A DNA stretch of 20,196 nucleotides, from the NCBI GenBank assembly GCA_001778355.1, contig MFGS01000197.1, forward strand, positions 1,302 through 21,497, written 5' to 3'. The notes under the pieces were generated by a model. The model had not been told where the DNA came from, searched no databases, and saw nothing but the letters and a program-made list of their open reading frames with translations. Source of the DNA: Candidatus Firestonebacteria bacterium RIFOXYA2_FULL_40_8. GTDB taxonomy: Bacteria > Oederibacteriota > D2-FULL-39-29. Shown piece by piece: positions 7,212 to 15,507 of the stretch. A program made the translations under genes and the position numbers. Each line of letters opens with the position of its first letter. Positions within the stretch are counted from its first letter, which is position 1.

Positions 7212-7255
7212 GTAGTTGCTCAATTTATTGAGCGCCCGATTAATCGGGCAACTAC
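7212..7255. repeat. 44-nt three-way-junction palindromic element
   Basis: An outer stem GTAGTT (7212-7217) with AACTAC (7250-7255) encloses two adjoining hairpins with no unpaired base between them. One is GCTCAA-TTTA-TTGAGC (7218-7233); the other is the perfect palindrome GCCCGATTAATCGGGC (7234-7249). No T-run follows, so it is not a classic terminator. It looks like a small mobile or REP-like repeat. Confidence 0.75.
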
Positions 7256-7261
7256 AACATA

Positions 7262-7296
7262 AAACTTTGTACTTTGTACCTCGTACTTCGTACTTC
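7262..7296. repeat. Heptamer tandem array, GTACNTN type
   Basis: Five 7-nt units: AAACTTT, GTACTTT, GTACCTC, GTACTTC and GTACTTC. On the minus strand it begins 2 nt after the stop codon of the PQQ-like gene at 7299. Confidence 0.85.
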
Positions 7297-7298
7297 CT

Positions 7299-8717
7299 TC
7301 ACCTCAACTCAACGCATACCAGCTCGGTCAAGTCCTTTGCTAACAGTTTTCCGTTCACCAATGCCATCGGGGCCCAGGCTTCGTGGCCGTTTAGTATTTT
7401 CATTTTGCCTAACTCTTCATATTTTACAGAATCGGCCTTCACTTCATACAAAACTCCGGTCATATCGTTTAAAACCAGTAGTACTCCGTCGGGGTCTGCT
7501 ATAAAAAACGGGCCGAGGCCGAATTTTTTATCCGTTCCGCTCTTCCATAACTGTTTTCCCGTCTCATCCACGCAGGCCAGCTGTCCGTCGGGTATAACTC
7601 CGTAAAAGTTTTCCTTGTAATAAATCGGGGTCGCCTGCTGGGAGGCAAACACCGAGGCTTTGACCTTGAATATCTCCTGTAATTTGTACTGCCCGTCTTC
7701 TTTTACCAGGCGGACGTACTTACTGCCTGCGTCATACCCGCCGGTAAATAATATTTTTTCATTGTCCACGACAACCGGTGCAGGAACGTTTGCGATATTT
7801 ATCTTCCACGTCGGATCCGTCCAGAGAAGTTTTCCATCTTTAGCCGAAACAGAAACCACACCTGCCGAGGCACAGTAGACGTACTGCTTTTCTCCTTTGA
7901 AATTCATAATTGAAATTGAGGAGTGTGTCATCTTATGCGTTCCGCCCGGATTCGGCGCAGCCCACGCGGGCTTTCCTGTCTTTAGATCCAAAGCAGTGAG
8001 CAGTACTTCTTTACCTGCGGGAGCAATTATTACAACTTCCCCTTCTATAAGGGGGCACTGGCCTGCGTACCACTCAGGAATCTTGGTTCCATACTCTTTT
8101 ACCAGGTCTTTCTGCCAGAAAAGTTCCCCGGTCAGCGCATTCAGACACGTAAGATGCCCGAGAGGCCCGAGGGTAACAAGGTATTTGTCATTAACGGCAG
8201 GAACAGTTCTAGACATCCCATGATTTCTTTTAATTTTCACCGGATAGTTATACTTCCAGATCTCCACGCCGTCTTTGAAAGACAAGCACCTGATAGAATC
8301 TTCTTTTCTGACAGGGTCATAGTCAATAAAGTATACCCTGCCGTTGTTTACTGCGGGTCCGGCATAACCTTCCCCCGTCTTCTCCCGCCAGATGATACGG
8401 GCGGGCTCTATTAAGTGTTTAGAAAACAAGCCTTTTTCTGTTGTTATGATATTTGTCTGGCCCGGGCCCCGAAATTGCAGCCAGCTGCCTTTTTCACGTG
8501 AAGCAACGCCTATTTCCTTGTAAAGCTTTCCTTTACCGCCCGCTTTTTCTATTTCAACTTTTGAAGAAGTTGTTAAACCTTCTACTACTTCTGCTTTCGG
8601 GTTTCTTACTTCCAGATCACCCGCCCGGCTCCTTGTCAGCCAGTTAATAAGAAAGATACCGCCGGCAATCATAATGACCGCCGCAATGATAGAAGCGATA
8701 AGTTTATCTTTTCTCAT
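7299..8717 (-). CDS. Membrane-anchored PQQ-like beta-propeller protein
   Basis: A 472-residue protein with one N-terminal membrane segment (about 6-25), a charged linker to about residue 80, and a PQQ-like propeller starting at WLQFRGPGQTN. Blade motifs include LTGELFW, KTGKPAW and DGKLLW. It is a paralogue of the protein at 4595-5818. I place the start at 8717 (MRKDKL): this begins right at the membrane anchor, has a GAAGAG site 5 nt upstream, and gives a 14-bp overlap with the preceding gene that suits translational coupling. The in-frame ATG at 8765 would add a non-signal-like leader inside that gene. Function is unknown beyond the fold; it could act with the neighbouring propeller at 8704-9831. 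Confidence 0.82.
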   Translation of the reverse strand: MRKDKLIASIIAAVIMIAGGIFLINWLTRSRAGDLEVRNPKAEVVEGLTTSSKVEIEKAGGKGKLYKEIGVASREKGSWLQFRGPGQTNIITTEKGLFSKHLIEPARIIWREKTGEGYAGPAVNNGRVYFIDYDPVRKEDSIRCLSFKDGVEIWKYNYPVKIKRNHGMSRTVPAVNDKYLVTLGPLGHLTCLNALTGELFWQKDLVKEYGTKIPEWYAGQCPLIEGEVVIIAPAGKEVLLTALDLKTGKPAWAAPNPGGTHKMTHSSISIMNFKGEKQYVYCASAGVVSVSAKDGKLLWTDPTWKINIANVPAPVVVDNEKILFTGGYDAGSKYVRLVKEDGQYKLQEIFKVKASVFASQQATPIYYKENFYGVIPDGQLACVDETGKQLWKSGTDKKFGLGPFFIADPDGVLLVLNDMTGVLYEVKADSVKYEELGKMKILNGHEAWAPMALVNGKLLAKDLTELVCVELR

Positions 8718-9831
8718 TTTTCTCTTCCCCGCCAAAGCAGTACACCAGTCCGCCTCCGGTACCAAAAACTAATTTTCCTTCCGAGACCGCGACGGAACCG
8801 GTAATAGGGCTTCCCGTATCATATTCAAATGTTTTCTTTCCATCAGACACATTTAGTCCATACATTTTTCCGTCACTGCTTCCGAAATATACGATATCTC
8901 CCCCATCTGCGGGAATTACAATAGGGGAAGCGTCAATTCCTTCTTTCGCGGTATAACTCCAGAGGAGCTTTCCGGTATTCATGTTCAAACATCTTAAAAA
9001 ATTACCACGCGTGCCGAATATAACCTTATCTTTGGTCAAAGCCGGAGAGGAGTAGCACTGTTCATTACTTTCTTCAAAATAATCCCAGAGGATTTTCCTT
9101 TCTTTAATACCGACTGAGAAGAACTTGCCGGTGAGAGAGGATATAAAGACACGGCCTTCTGATACTGCGGGAGAACTCACGATATTACTTTCAAGAGGGA
9201 TGCTGAATTCCTGCGCGCCTGAAGATATATTAATAAACCTAAGCTCGCCGTCACAACCCGCGCTGACCGCGTAATTCTCCACGACCGAGGGCGAGCCGTG
9301 AATAGGAGAATCTGTTTTGAACTTCCAGAGGAGCTTGCCGTCTTTTCTGTCCAGAAAATACAAATTTCCGTCATAACTTCCAAAAAGAACACCATTACCT
9401 GCAAAATTCGGAGACGAAATCAGTTTATCCTCCGCCTCGAACCTCCAGAGTTGTTTCCCTGTGGCTTCCTCGAGAGCGTAAAACATTCCCGCGTCATCCC
9501 CGAAGAAAACCTTGCCTTCCATAACCAAAGCGGAAGAGTGTATTTCTTCATTTGAAGTAAACTCCCATTTTTTCTTACCCGTTAAAAGGTCCAGGCAGAA
9601 GAACTTTTTCCCCGCCGTACCAAAATATGCAAAAGCAGCCGTTAAAGCAGGCGTCGAACTCACCCCCGCCCCCGCCTCGAAACTCCATTTTAATTTCAGA
9701 TCTTTTGAGAGCTTCCCGCTAGCAACCCCGGTTTCAGACGGATTCCCCCGGAATTGAAGCCATTCCGCGGCTAAAGACGCGCTTAATAACAAGACAAATA
9801 GGCCATATATAACACGTGATATTCTTTTCAT
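8704..9831 (-). CDS. Secreted PQQ-like (BamB-type) beta-propeller protein
   Basis: A 375-residue protein with a signal peptide (about 1-22, ending SASLAAEW) and a very regular propeller. The blade unit recurs at least six times: a TGK-x2-W core, then an I-x-SSP or I-x-GSP step, then VxFG-x2-DGxxYxL. Such regular blades are typical of the BamB and PQQ enzyme repeat family. The protein has no C-terminal domain or heme motif. It overlaps the next propeller gene by 14 bp and follows the VanZ-like gene after 37 bp, so it is probably part of the long operon beginning at the PHP gene. A role as outer-envelope scaffold, as for BamB, is possible but not shown. Confidence 0.85.
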   Translation of the reverse strand: MKRISRVIYGLFVLLLSASLAAEWLQFRGNPSETGVASGKLSKDLKLKWSFEAGAGVSSTPALTAAFAYFGTAGKKFFCLDLLTGKKKWEFTSNEEIHSSALVMEGKVFFGDDAGMFYALEEATGKQLWRFEAEDKLISSPNFAGNGVLFGSYDGNLYFLDRKDGKLLWKFKTDSPIHGSPSVVENYAVSAGCDGELRFINISSGAQEFSIPLESNIVSSPAVSEGRVFISSLTGKFFSVGIKERKILWDYFEESNEQCYSSPALTKDKVIFGTRGNFLRCLNMNTGKLLWSYTAKEGIDASPIVIPADGGDIVYFGSSDGKMYGLNVSDGKKTFEYDTGSPITGSVAVSEGKLVFGTGGGLVYCFGGEEKNEKR

Positions 9832-9840
9832 GTTTCCCTT

Positions 9841-9856
9841 ATCCGCCTAGGTGGAT
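9841..9856. other. Short near-perfect palindrome
   Basis: ATCCGCCTAGGTGGAT is a 16-nt palindrome with one mismatched pair, G with T. It lies between the VanZ-like gene and the propeller gene, overlapping the zone just upstream of the latter's ribosome binding site. It might be a small RNA hairpin. Confidence 0.35.
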
Positions 9857-9868
9857 TTCGCAAAGGGT

Positions 9869-10285
9869 TTATGGTTTTATATTTACACCTTTGCTCAACT
9901 TCTTCCGCTTTAACTTCGTACTTTGTACTTCGTACCTCGTACTTACTATTATGGCTCCGGCGGTGTCTGCTGCCCAATCCAGCACATCCATACTCCGTCC
10001 GGGAGTAAAACTTTGATGATACTCATCCGTTATTGCATATGCAGCGGTCAGAAGAATAGCGATAATTATTGCTTTGTTTGTTTTAATATTATGTCCGCGG
10101 GCAAGGGCAAAGAATATTAACGAGGACAGGATAAAATATTCCGTCATATGCGCAAGCTTATCGGAATTCGGTATAAACTGGAGAAGCCTCACACCCGGAG
10201 GATTTGATATTGAGGAAAGATAAAATACGCAAACCGCAAATATGCCGGCCGGAAGCCAATAAATCAGTTTTTTCACTGTACTCAT
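9869..10285 (-). CDS. VanZ-like family membrane protein
   Basis: A 138-residue protein with about three or four hydrophobic segments (about 8-26, 49-62, 70-86 and 103-114) and the conserved VanZ signatures: DKLAHMTEYF at 42-51, and DEYHQSFTPGRSMDVLDWAAD at 87-107 with its acidic and arginine residues intact. VanZ-type proteins are small integral membrane proteins; the founding member affects teicoplanin resistance, but most relatives have no known role. The natural domain ends near residue 114. The remaining tail is partly encoded by a heptamer repeat array and appears to be an accidental extension. The gene starts by an ATGA overlap with the lipoprotein gene. Confidence 0.83.
   Translation of the reverse strand: MSTVKKLIYWLPAGIFAVCVFYLSSISNPPGVRLLQFIPNSDKLAHMTEYFILSSLIFFALARGHNIKTNKAIIIAILLTAAYAITDEYHQSFTPGRSMDVLDWAADTAGAIIVSTRYEVQSTKLKRKKLSKGVNIKP
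9911..9945. repeat. Heptamer tandem array inside a coding region
   Basis: Five 7-nt units: TAACTTC, GTACTTT, GTACTTC, GTACCTC and GTACTTA. It is nearly the same as the array at 7262-7296. Here it lies within the 3' end of the VanZ-like gene and encodes residues 114-125 (VSTRYEVQSTKL). Confidence 0.85.
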
Positions 10286-11934
10286 TTTACCTCTAAAAGC
10301 TCTTTATCATATATACTCAAAACATGGAGATCTTTTTTAATGCCGCCTCCGTCGTAGGCTGCGGCTCCGGTCACAAGGTCTATTGAAGAAATATTACTGA
10401 TAGCGTTCTTCACTTCTTCTTTTGAGGAAGCCCCCCTGCCGATAGCGTGAAGCAGTATATTTGCCGCATCATACGCCGCCGCCGAGTAATAATCCGGCTC
10501 TTCAAAAAAAGTGTCTTTATACGCCTGAATAAATCCGGAAACCTTTGGAATAGCGCTGCCCGGATAAAAACCGGCGGTAAAATACAGTTCGCTCTCGGTT
10601 AACTTCATATTGGCTATGAATTTCTTATCGTTAAAACCGATACTGCCGAGGTAGGGAACTTTCAACTCGAAGAAAACCAGATGGGAAATAATACTTTCGG
10701 CGTCATACAAGCTCACAGGCAGGTAAATCACTTCCAGCCCTTCAGGATTGGTAATAAGCTTGTCGGAAACAGTAAAGTCAAAGCTCACTTCGGTAACCGT
10801 CCCATCGTCCATTTTCTCCACGGTTACCTTTGCCGAGTAGCTCAGCGGGTTTTTTTCGAAGACCTCCCCCGTAAGGACAACAGAAGCCCCAAAATTCGCG
10901 GCCAGCGCTTTCTTGTCAAAGCCGTTTTTCGCTATATATTGCTTTACTTCCGCCTGTTTAGGCAGTCTTGTATCTTTATATTTACCTAGCCCGTAACTTA
11001 ACTTTTCCGTTATGATCTGGCCGTAATCCGTCTCTTCCGAAAGCTGTTCCTTATCCCTTCCCATATTCACGAATTTAACCAGCACCAGATTATTCTTCTT
11101 TTTTTCCGCCGCCGGAGGCAAAAATGCGCGCACCTGCGTAACGAGCTTGGCAACTATACTTTCCAGATTGCTTTTATCCGTGGACATAATATCTTTGATA
11201 ATATGAGGATCAATTCCGCCGAGGGAAACCATCTGTTCTTTATAATCAAAAGAACCCTCTTCAAATTTTTCTTCTTTTGTGACTTCCCCGCCAAGCTTTA
11301 CAAGTTCTTCCTTGTAAGCTATAGCGCAGGCCTTGCCGTAAGGGTTATTAGCGGGATATATTATCCCTGCTTTTTTCTTTTTCAGGGTGTTAACCGTAAA
11401 CTCGGCCATCACCCGTCCTTCATCTTCAGGGAAAACAGCGTCAGAAAAGAAATATTGATTCCCTTTTCCCTTTTCCAGGGCCGCAGCAGTGGGAGAAATT
11501 GTGACCAGCCGGTAATTTTCGGCAAGAGTTTTAACTTTCTGAAGCAAACTATTCTGTACCGGGCCGACTATCCCGGCAAAAAGCGGATCAGAAGCGGAGG
11601 TTTTGTAAAAATCCTCAATCAGTTCCTCGCTGACTTCAGAATCCTGATAGACCAAAGATATTTCAGAATTATTCTGTTTATTAAAATTACCGAGGGCAAG
11701 TTCTATTCCGTTTTTAACTTTCAAACCGTTAGCGGCAGAGTCCCCCGATAAAGGCAGGAGCACTCCTATCTTCAGATTTTTGCATTTTACTTCATATTTG
11801 ATAGCATCTTCGTATTTTTTTGGCGGAACAGCTTTTTCAACGCCGTCTTTTTTCTCATCCCGCAAAACACTCTCTCTAACAGCGCAGGAAAAGAGAAAAA
11901 AGGAAACAGCTGCAAGAAGAATTATTTTTTTCAT
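10282..11934 (-). CDS. LpoA/LivK-type lipoprotein with inserted TolB-N/FlgO-like domain
   Basis: A 550-residue protein with a lipoprotein signal ending LFSC (C17). Residues 54-235 form the first part of a type 1 periplasmic-binding fold (Peripla_BP_6), starting LKIGVLLPLSGDSA. The expected next strand of the second lobe (GLEVIYLPVSLYDAE) appears only at about residue 399, and the fold then continues to the end with KVPYLGSIGFND and the family motif YYSAAAYDAANILLHAI. The segment between (about 250-397) contains a separate alpha/beta unit resembling TolB-N, FlgO or LpoB: a strand LVLVKF, then YGQIITEKLSYGLGKY, later FGASVVLTGEV. The fold is shared by LpoA, the outer-membrane activator of penicillin-binding proteins, and by amino-acid receptors. 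No transporter genes are adjacent, which favours an LpoA-like or structural role. Its ATG directly follows the GH57 stop. Confidence 0.82.
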   Translation of the reverse strand: MKKIILLAAVSFFLFSCAVRESVLRDEKKDGVEKAVPPKKYEDAIKYEVKCKNLKIGVLLPLSGDSAANGLKVKNGIELALGNFNKQNNSEISLVYQDSEVSEELIEDFYKTSASDPLFAGIVGPVQNSLLQKVKTLAENYRLVTISPTAAALEKGKGNQYFFSDAVFPEDEGRVMAEFTVNTLKKKKAGIIYPANNPYGKACAIAYKEELVKLGGEVTKEEKFEEGSFDYKEQMVSLGGIDPHIIKDIMSTDKSNLESIVAKLVTQVRAFLPPAAEKKKNNLVLVKFVNMGRDKEQLSEETDYGQIITEKLSYGLGKYKDTRLPKQAEVKQYIAKNGFDKKALAANFGASVVLTGEVFEKNPLSYSAKVTVEKMDDGTVTEVSFDFTVSDKLITNPEGLEVIYLPVSLYDAESIISHLVFFELKVPYLGSIGFNDKKFIANMKLTESELYFTAGFYPGSAIPKVSGFIQAYKDTFFEEPDYYSAAAYDAANILLHAIGRGASSKEEVKNAISNISSIDLVTGAAAYDGGGIKKDLHVLSIYDKELLEVK

Positions 11935-14127
11935 CTACACCTGCCAGTTAATTGACTCGAAATCTTTTGTGGGGACATTAACCACGATATTGCCCATAAC
12001 CGGCCACTTCTCTATTTCATTCGCGCCTTTCTTTACCACAAAAGAAAAGGCCGCCGGCTCTCCTTCCAAAAGACCGAGTTTTTCAAAAGGTATTGCAATT
12101 TCCACTATTTTAACGGCTTTTATCCTGATGCCGTCAGTCTGTTTTTCCGTCCAGTTCTTTTTATCTTCCGTCTGAGAGGCAAAATCAAAAGCTATCTCCC
12201 CGCACAGATTGTTAAGATCAAAACTGATCTTATGGAAATACTTACAGAGAATTACCACCTCGAAATTCAGATCCTTATACTTTTCCACGGACAACGGCAC
12301 ATTAAAATCCATTCTGAGATAAAGACTGGCGTTATCAAAACCAAAATATAGAGCCTTTGTGATAGTTTCAGCGCGGTGGATCGCCGCCCCGGCTTTGATT
12401 ACTTCAAAAACACCTGCCGCGCTCCACTCGTAAAAGTTAGAGATCTTCCCGTCTATTACAGGTTTTATAAGCCCGGTAACCGCGATCTGAGGAATGACCG
12501 ATTTGGCGTCATTTATTACCGGCGTAAGAAGATACGGAGGTACCTCTTTTCCGGCAAATTCGTAAATATTCGCAAGGTGCTTTCTGAAAAGTTTATCGAA
12601 CTCCTCATCCTGCACGGAAGAATGATCATCCCCGTACCACCAGTTCCAGTCACTCCCTTCCGAGATAAGCATTTCTTCCATTATTTTTTCGTACGCCGCG
12701 GGATCCTTTACTTTAATCTCATCTTTCCAGGTATTAAGATCCTGTCTGACCCTGTTTAAATAATCCCACGACTTAATATCTTCTTCATGCCCAATCCAGA
12801 TATAAAAATCATGATTTATCCATGAACCCGGATACAGGTAAGGCAGGACGTCTTTAGCCGGGAATTTTTCCAGATAGCCTGAGACGGTGGTTGTTTCGAT
12901 CCTTCCGTCCTTTGAAAGCCGTTCATAAAGCGCCTCAAAAAAGTCGAGCGCGTTGTTCTTGTAATACTCCCAGGCATTCTCCCCGTCTAAAATAATAGAT
13001 ATCAACGGATTTTGTATGCATGTGGAGTTAGCTATCCCGTAAATCTTATCCATAAAATCATTTACCGCCGCTTCTTTATCCCATTTTGAATATAAAAATC
13101 CGATAGCATCCGCCAGTTCTTTATTCCTGAATATAATACTTAATTCCGATCCGTTTTTCCTGACGGTGTAGGGTCTGTAAAGATAATCATTTTTCCCGCT
13201 GAATACTTTTAAGGACTGCATTAGTATCTCTTCATCCGAAGATATCCACTTTATATCATATTTTGAAAGAAGCGGCAGTATATCCTCGCTCACACTGCCT
13301 TCCGCCGGCCAGAGCCCGCGCGGTTTTACTCCGAAAGTCTTTTCATGCAGAGCCACAGCGCGCTTTACCTGTTCCTCCGCGTCTTCCGGAGCGGAAAATA
13401 CAAAATTCATATTGAGCCGGGGAAGTGAAACCTTTGCAATTGAAGTATCGTAAACAAGAGGAAGAATTGGATGATAAAAAGGAGTCGTGGTCAGTTCTAT
13501 CTGCCCGCGCTCCATAACTTCTTTATATTTCGGAATGATCTTGGCGATCAATTCTTTCTGTTTATCGAGAACATTTTTTTTGTCGGCTTCCGTGAATTTT
13601 TTACCTTTTTCTTTCAACGCCATAAGCACAGGTTCTTTTTTTACGGTGAGCGGGTCAAACCAGGAAAGGTTGAACCAGACCTGCAGGTCCAGAAAATCCT
13701 GCACGGTAAATTTGAGGGCTATCTCCGGAAGTTCTTTCTGAGAGACGTAGTAGCCTCGTTTTTCCAGGAGCTCAAAATACCGCGGGTACGGCTTTATCAT
13801 ATTATCCCAGTTAGCCATAAAGCAGTTCCACAGGATAAACGTCTTATCGTCTATGTTTAATTCCGCAGCTTTCTTCTCGGTCAGTTCCAGAACCGTATCC
13901 GTGGCATTATTATAAGCGTAATCATTTATCTGGGAGATCAGCGAGGGTACGAGATTGAAGGTTTGTTTTATCTTCGGGTACCGGTCCAGGATTTCGACCA
14001 TAAAATGATAATCTTTGGCCCCGTGCAGACGCACCCAGGGCATTTCATATTTGCCCGTGGCCAAATCCTTATAGTAAGGCTGGTGCATGTGCCAGACAAA
14101 AGCTATGTATATTTTATTATCGCTCAT
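11935..14127 (-). CDS. GH57 glycoside hydrolase with C-terminal DOMON/CBM9-like domain
   Basis: A 730-residue enzyme with no signal peptide, hence probably cytoplasmic. The GH57 motifs are all present: HMHQP (13-17), ELTTTPFYHP (211-220), GLWPAEGSV (271-279) with predicted nucleophile E276, and DGENAW (381-386) with predicted acid/base D381, followed by GSDWNWWYGDDH (491-502). GH57 enzymes act on alpha-glucans such as starch and glycogen (amylase, amylopullulanase or glucanotransferase activities). The catalytic part ends near residue 545. A beta-rich domain (about 556-725) starting KPVIDGKISNFYEW resembles DOMON/CBM9-type carbohydrate-binding modules. The stop is immediately followed by the lipoprotein start (TAG then ATG), and the TPR gene ends 8 bp upstream. 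The exact glucan specificity cannot be told from these motifs. Confidence 0.9.
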   Translation of the reverse strand: MSDNKIYIAFVWHMHQPYYKDLATGKYEMPWVRLHGAKDYHFMVEILDRYPKIKQTFNLVPSLISQINDYAYNNATDTVLELTEKKAAELNIDDKTFILWNCFMANWDNMIKPYPRYFELLEKRGYYVSQKELPEIALKFTVQDFLDLQVWFNLSWFDPLTVKKEPVLMALKEKGKKFTEADKKNVLDKQKELIAKIIPKYKEVMERGQIELTTTPFYHPILPLVYDTSIAKVSLPRLNMNFVFSAPEDAEEQVKRAVALHEKTFGVKPRGLWPAEGSVSEDILPLLSKYDIKWISSDEEILMQSLKVFSGKNDYLYRPYTVRKNGSELSIIFRNKELADAIGFLYSKWDKEAAVNDFMDKIYGIANSTCIQNPLISIILDGENAWEYYKNNALDFFEALYERLSKDGRIETTTVSGYLEKFPAKDVLPYLYPGSWINHDFYIWIGHEEDIKSWDYLNRVRQDLNTWKDEIKVKDPAAYEKIMEEMLISEGSDWNWWYGDDHSSVQDEEFDKLFRKHLANIYEFAGKEVPPYLLTPVINDAKSVIPQIAVTGLIKPVIDGKISNFYEWSAAGVFEVIKAGAAIHRAETITKALYFGFDNASLYLRMDFNVPLSVEKYKDLNFEVVILCKYFHKISFDLNNLCGEIAFDFASQTEDKKNWTEKQTDGIRIKAVKIVEIAIPFEKLGLLEGEPAAFSFVVKKGANEIEKWPVMGNIVVNVPTKDFESINWQV

Positions 14128-14135
14128 TAAGAGCT

Positions 14136-14801
14136 TTACCTGCCAAGGTTCTTCTTAGCGTTTTCAACACAGGGAGAGGTCGGATATTTGTTGACAATCT
14201 CCTCATATCTTTTCATAGCTTCTTCGGTTTTACCCGCAAGTTTAAGACATCTTGCCTGATTGGAAAGGAGTTCATCCCTGCTGGCAAAGTTTTTAAATTT
14301 CTTAAGTGCTTCTTCATAAACCGCGACCGCTTTATTATAATCCTTTAATTCTTCATAAGAATAAGCCAGTGTCACATAGATGGACGGTTTCATTATTTCC
14401 GGCACGCTCTTTTTCTTGGCTGTTTCAAGCGCTTTTATCGCAGCGTCAAATTTCCCGAGACGGTAATTAGCTTCGCCCAGATAGTACATAGCTTCCCCTG
14501 TGAATTTCGTATTCGGATAGTCCTTATCGATATCCTGAAGCAGCGGTATAACACCCGCGTAATCCGCGTTATAATACTTGTAGACGGCGGGCCCGAGTTT
14601 ATTCCTCACCGTATTATCACGGTTGGCCCGGCAATTTTGAAGCATATACATAGCAAAGCCCGCTATAACCACATAAAAAAGAATATCCAGCCATTTTTTG
14701 GTGTTTGCCGAATCTTTAAAATACTCGACCACCTTGGCTGTAAAAGAAACCAGACCGTCGGTGTGCATGGATTTTTTAAACTCTTCTTTTTCTTTTTTCA
14801 T
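14136..14801 (-). CDS. TPR-containing membrane-anchored protein
   Basis: A 221-residue protein with a cytoplasmic-like charged start, one membrane segment (about 37-55) and at least three tetratricopeptide-type repeats (about 78-112, 141-169 and 178-208), with cores such as AMYYLGEANYRLGKFDAAI and NQARCLKLAGKTEEAMKRY. The layout matches YfgM or other ancillary envelope-assembly TPR proteins, whose helical repeats bind partner proteins in the periplasm. AGGAG 7 nt before the ATG fixes the start. It overlaps the PHP gene by 26 bp and lies 8 bp before the GH57 gene, all one transcript. Which partner it binds is unknown. Confidence 0.83.
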   Translation of the reverse strand: MKKEKEEFKKSMHTDGLVSFTAKVVEYFKDSANTKKWLDILFYVVIAGFAMYMLQNCRANRDNTVRNKLGPAVYKYYNADYAGVIPLLQDIDKDYPNTKFTGEAMYYLGEANYRLGKFDAAIKALETAKKKSVPEIMKPSIYVTLAYSYEELKDYNKAVAVYEEALKKFKNFASRDELLSNQARCLKLAGKTEEAMKRYEEIVNKYPTSPCVENAKKNLGR

Positions 14802-15456
14802 TTAATTTCTCCTCTGCTATCTTTTTTGTATTTTTTAAAAGAACCAAGGACTGAGCCACTGAAAGCCCCGCTCCCTGCATAGTTTTTAGTCCCTGTGCCA
14901 GCGTAACAAACTCTCCGGGACGGTGGCCGTCAGTGCCTATGACCATTTTTGCGCCAACCTGAAGCGCCAGCTTTGCCACATGTCCGTTAGTTAAAGAATG
15001 CCCGTTTTTAGTGGTGATTTCCAGATAGATCCCGCGTTTTTTTGCCAGCTCAACTTCTTTTCTTGTAATTAACCCCGGATGCGCAAGGATATCAATATCA
15101 GAATTAAGCGCTTCAAAGTTAGTCCCCGGCCTCACCGGTTCGGCAATCGTTTCCCCGTGGACCAGGACAAGTTTCGCCCCGAGCTTTCTCGCCTCTTTTG
15201 CCAGAAACGCAATCTGCTTCGGCGCCACATGTGTAAGCTCAACCCCCGGAATCGCCTTGATAGAAGAAAAGTACTTGTTAATATCCCTGCAAACCTTGAC
15301 GGTACTCAAAACCAGCGTTTCCAGATTAGAAGAATCCGCATGATCGGTAATTCCGATATGAGAGTACCCTTCAATTTCGCAACGCCGTGCCAACTCAGAA
15401 GGAATCAACTCCCCGTCCGAGTGGATGGTGTGGTTATGTAAACTTATCATTTTCAT
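14776..15456 (-). CDS. PHP-domain metal-dependent phosphoesterase
   Basis: A 226-residue PHP-superfamily enzyme with the full set of metal-ligand motifs: HNHTIHSDG (H7, H9, with H12 and D14), TDHAD (D38, H39), GVELTHV (E73), LVHGET (H100), LAHPG (H126) and GTDGH (D176, H178). Relatives include histidinol phosphatase (HisK type), the PHP domain of DNA polymerases and nucleoside or tRNA phosphatases. No his genes lie nearby, so histidine synthesis cannot be claimed. Two ATG codons (residues 1 and 3) are possible starts; the first has GAGG only 4 nt upstream. This is the first gene of the operon running down to about 7.3 kb and is preceded by a near-consensus promoter. Confidence 0.87.
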   Translation of the reverse strand: MKMISLHNHTIHSDGELIPSELARRCEIEGYSHIGITDHADSSNLETLVLSTVKVCRDINKYFSSIKAIPGVELTHVAPKQIAFLAKEARKLGAKLVLVHGETIAEPVRPGTNFEALNSDIDILAHPGLITRKEVELAKKRGIYLEITTKNGHSLTNGHVAKLALQVGAKMVIGTDGHRPGEFVTLAQGLKTMQGAGLSVAQSLVLLKNTKKIAEEKLNEKRKRRV

Positions 15457-15507
15457 AAAGCCTCGCGGTTTGTAAAGTAAAAGCCAATAAAACAGCTGTT
15501 TTTCTAT

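Noticed and set aside
7212..7255. Rho-independent terminator
   Set aside because: The structure is strong, but neither strand has a T-run directly after it.
8718..8765. Upstream start for the 7299-8717 propeller gene
   Set aside because: It would put 16 polar residues before the membrane anchor, and it lies deep in the preceding gene without a ribosome binding site.
569..9831. PQQ-dependent dehydrogenases
   Set aside because: The propellers have the general fold, but the vicinal cysteines, catalytic aspartate and calcium ligands of true quinoprotein dehydrogenases cannot be identified, so enzyme activity is not claimed.
11203..11751. 182-codon plus-strand open frame
   Set aside because: Antisense to the lipoprotein gene, whose product is clearly a real family member. 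The plus-strand product is phenylalanine-rich and without domains.
14776..15456. Histidinol phosphatase (hisK)
   Set aside because: PHP motifs alone do not give the substrate, and no histidine-pathway gene is nearby.
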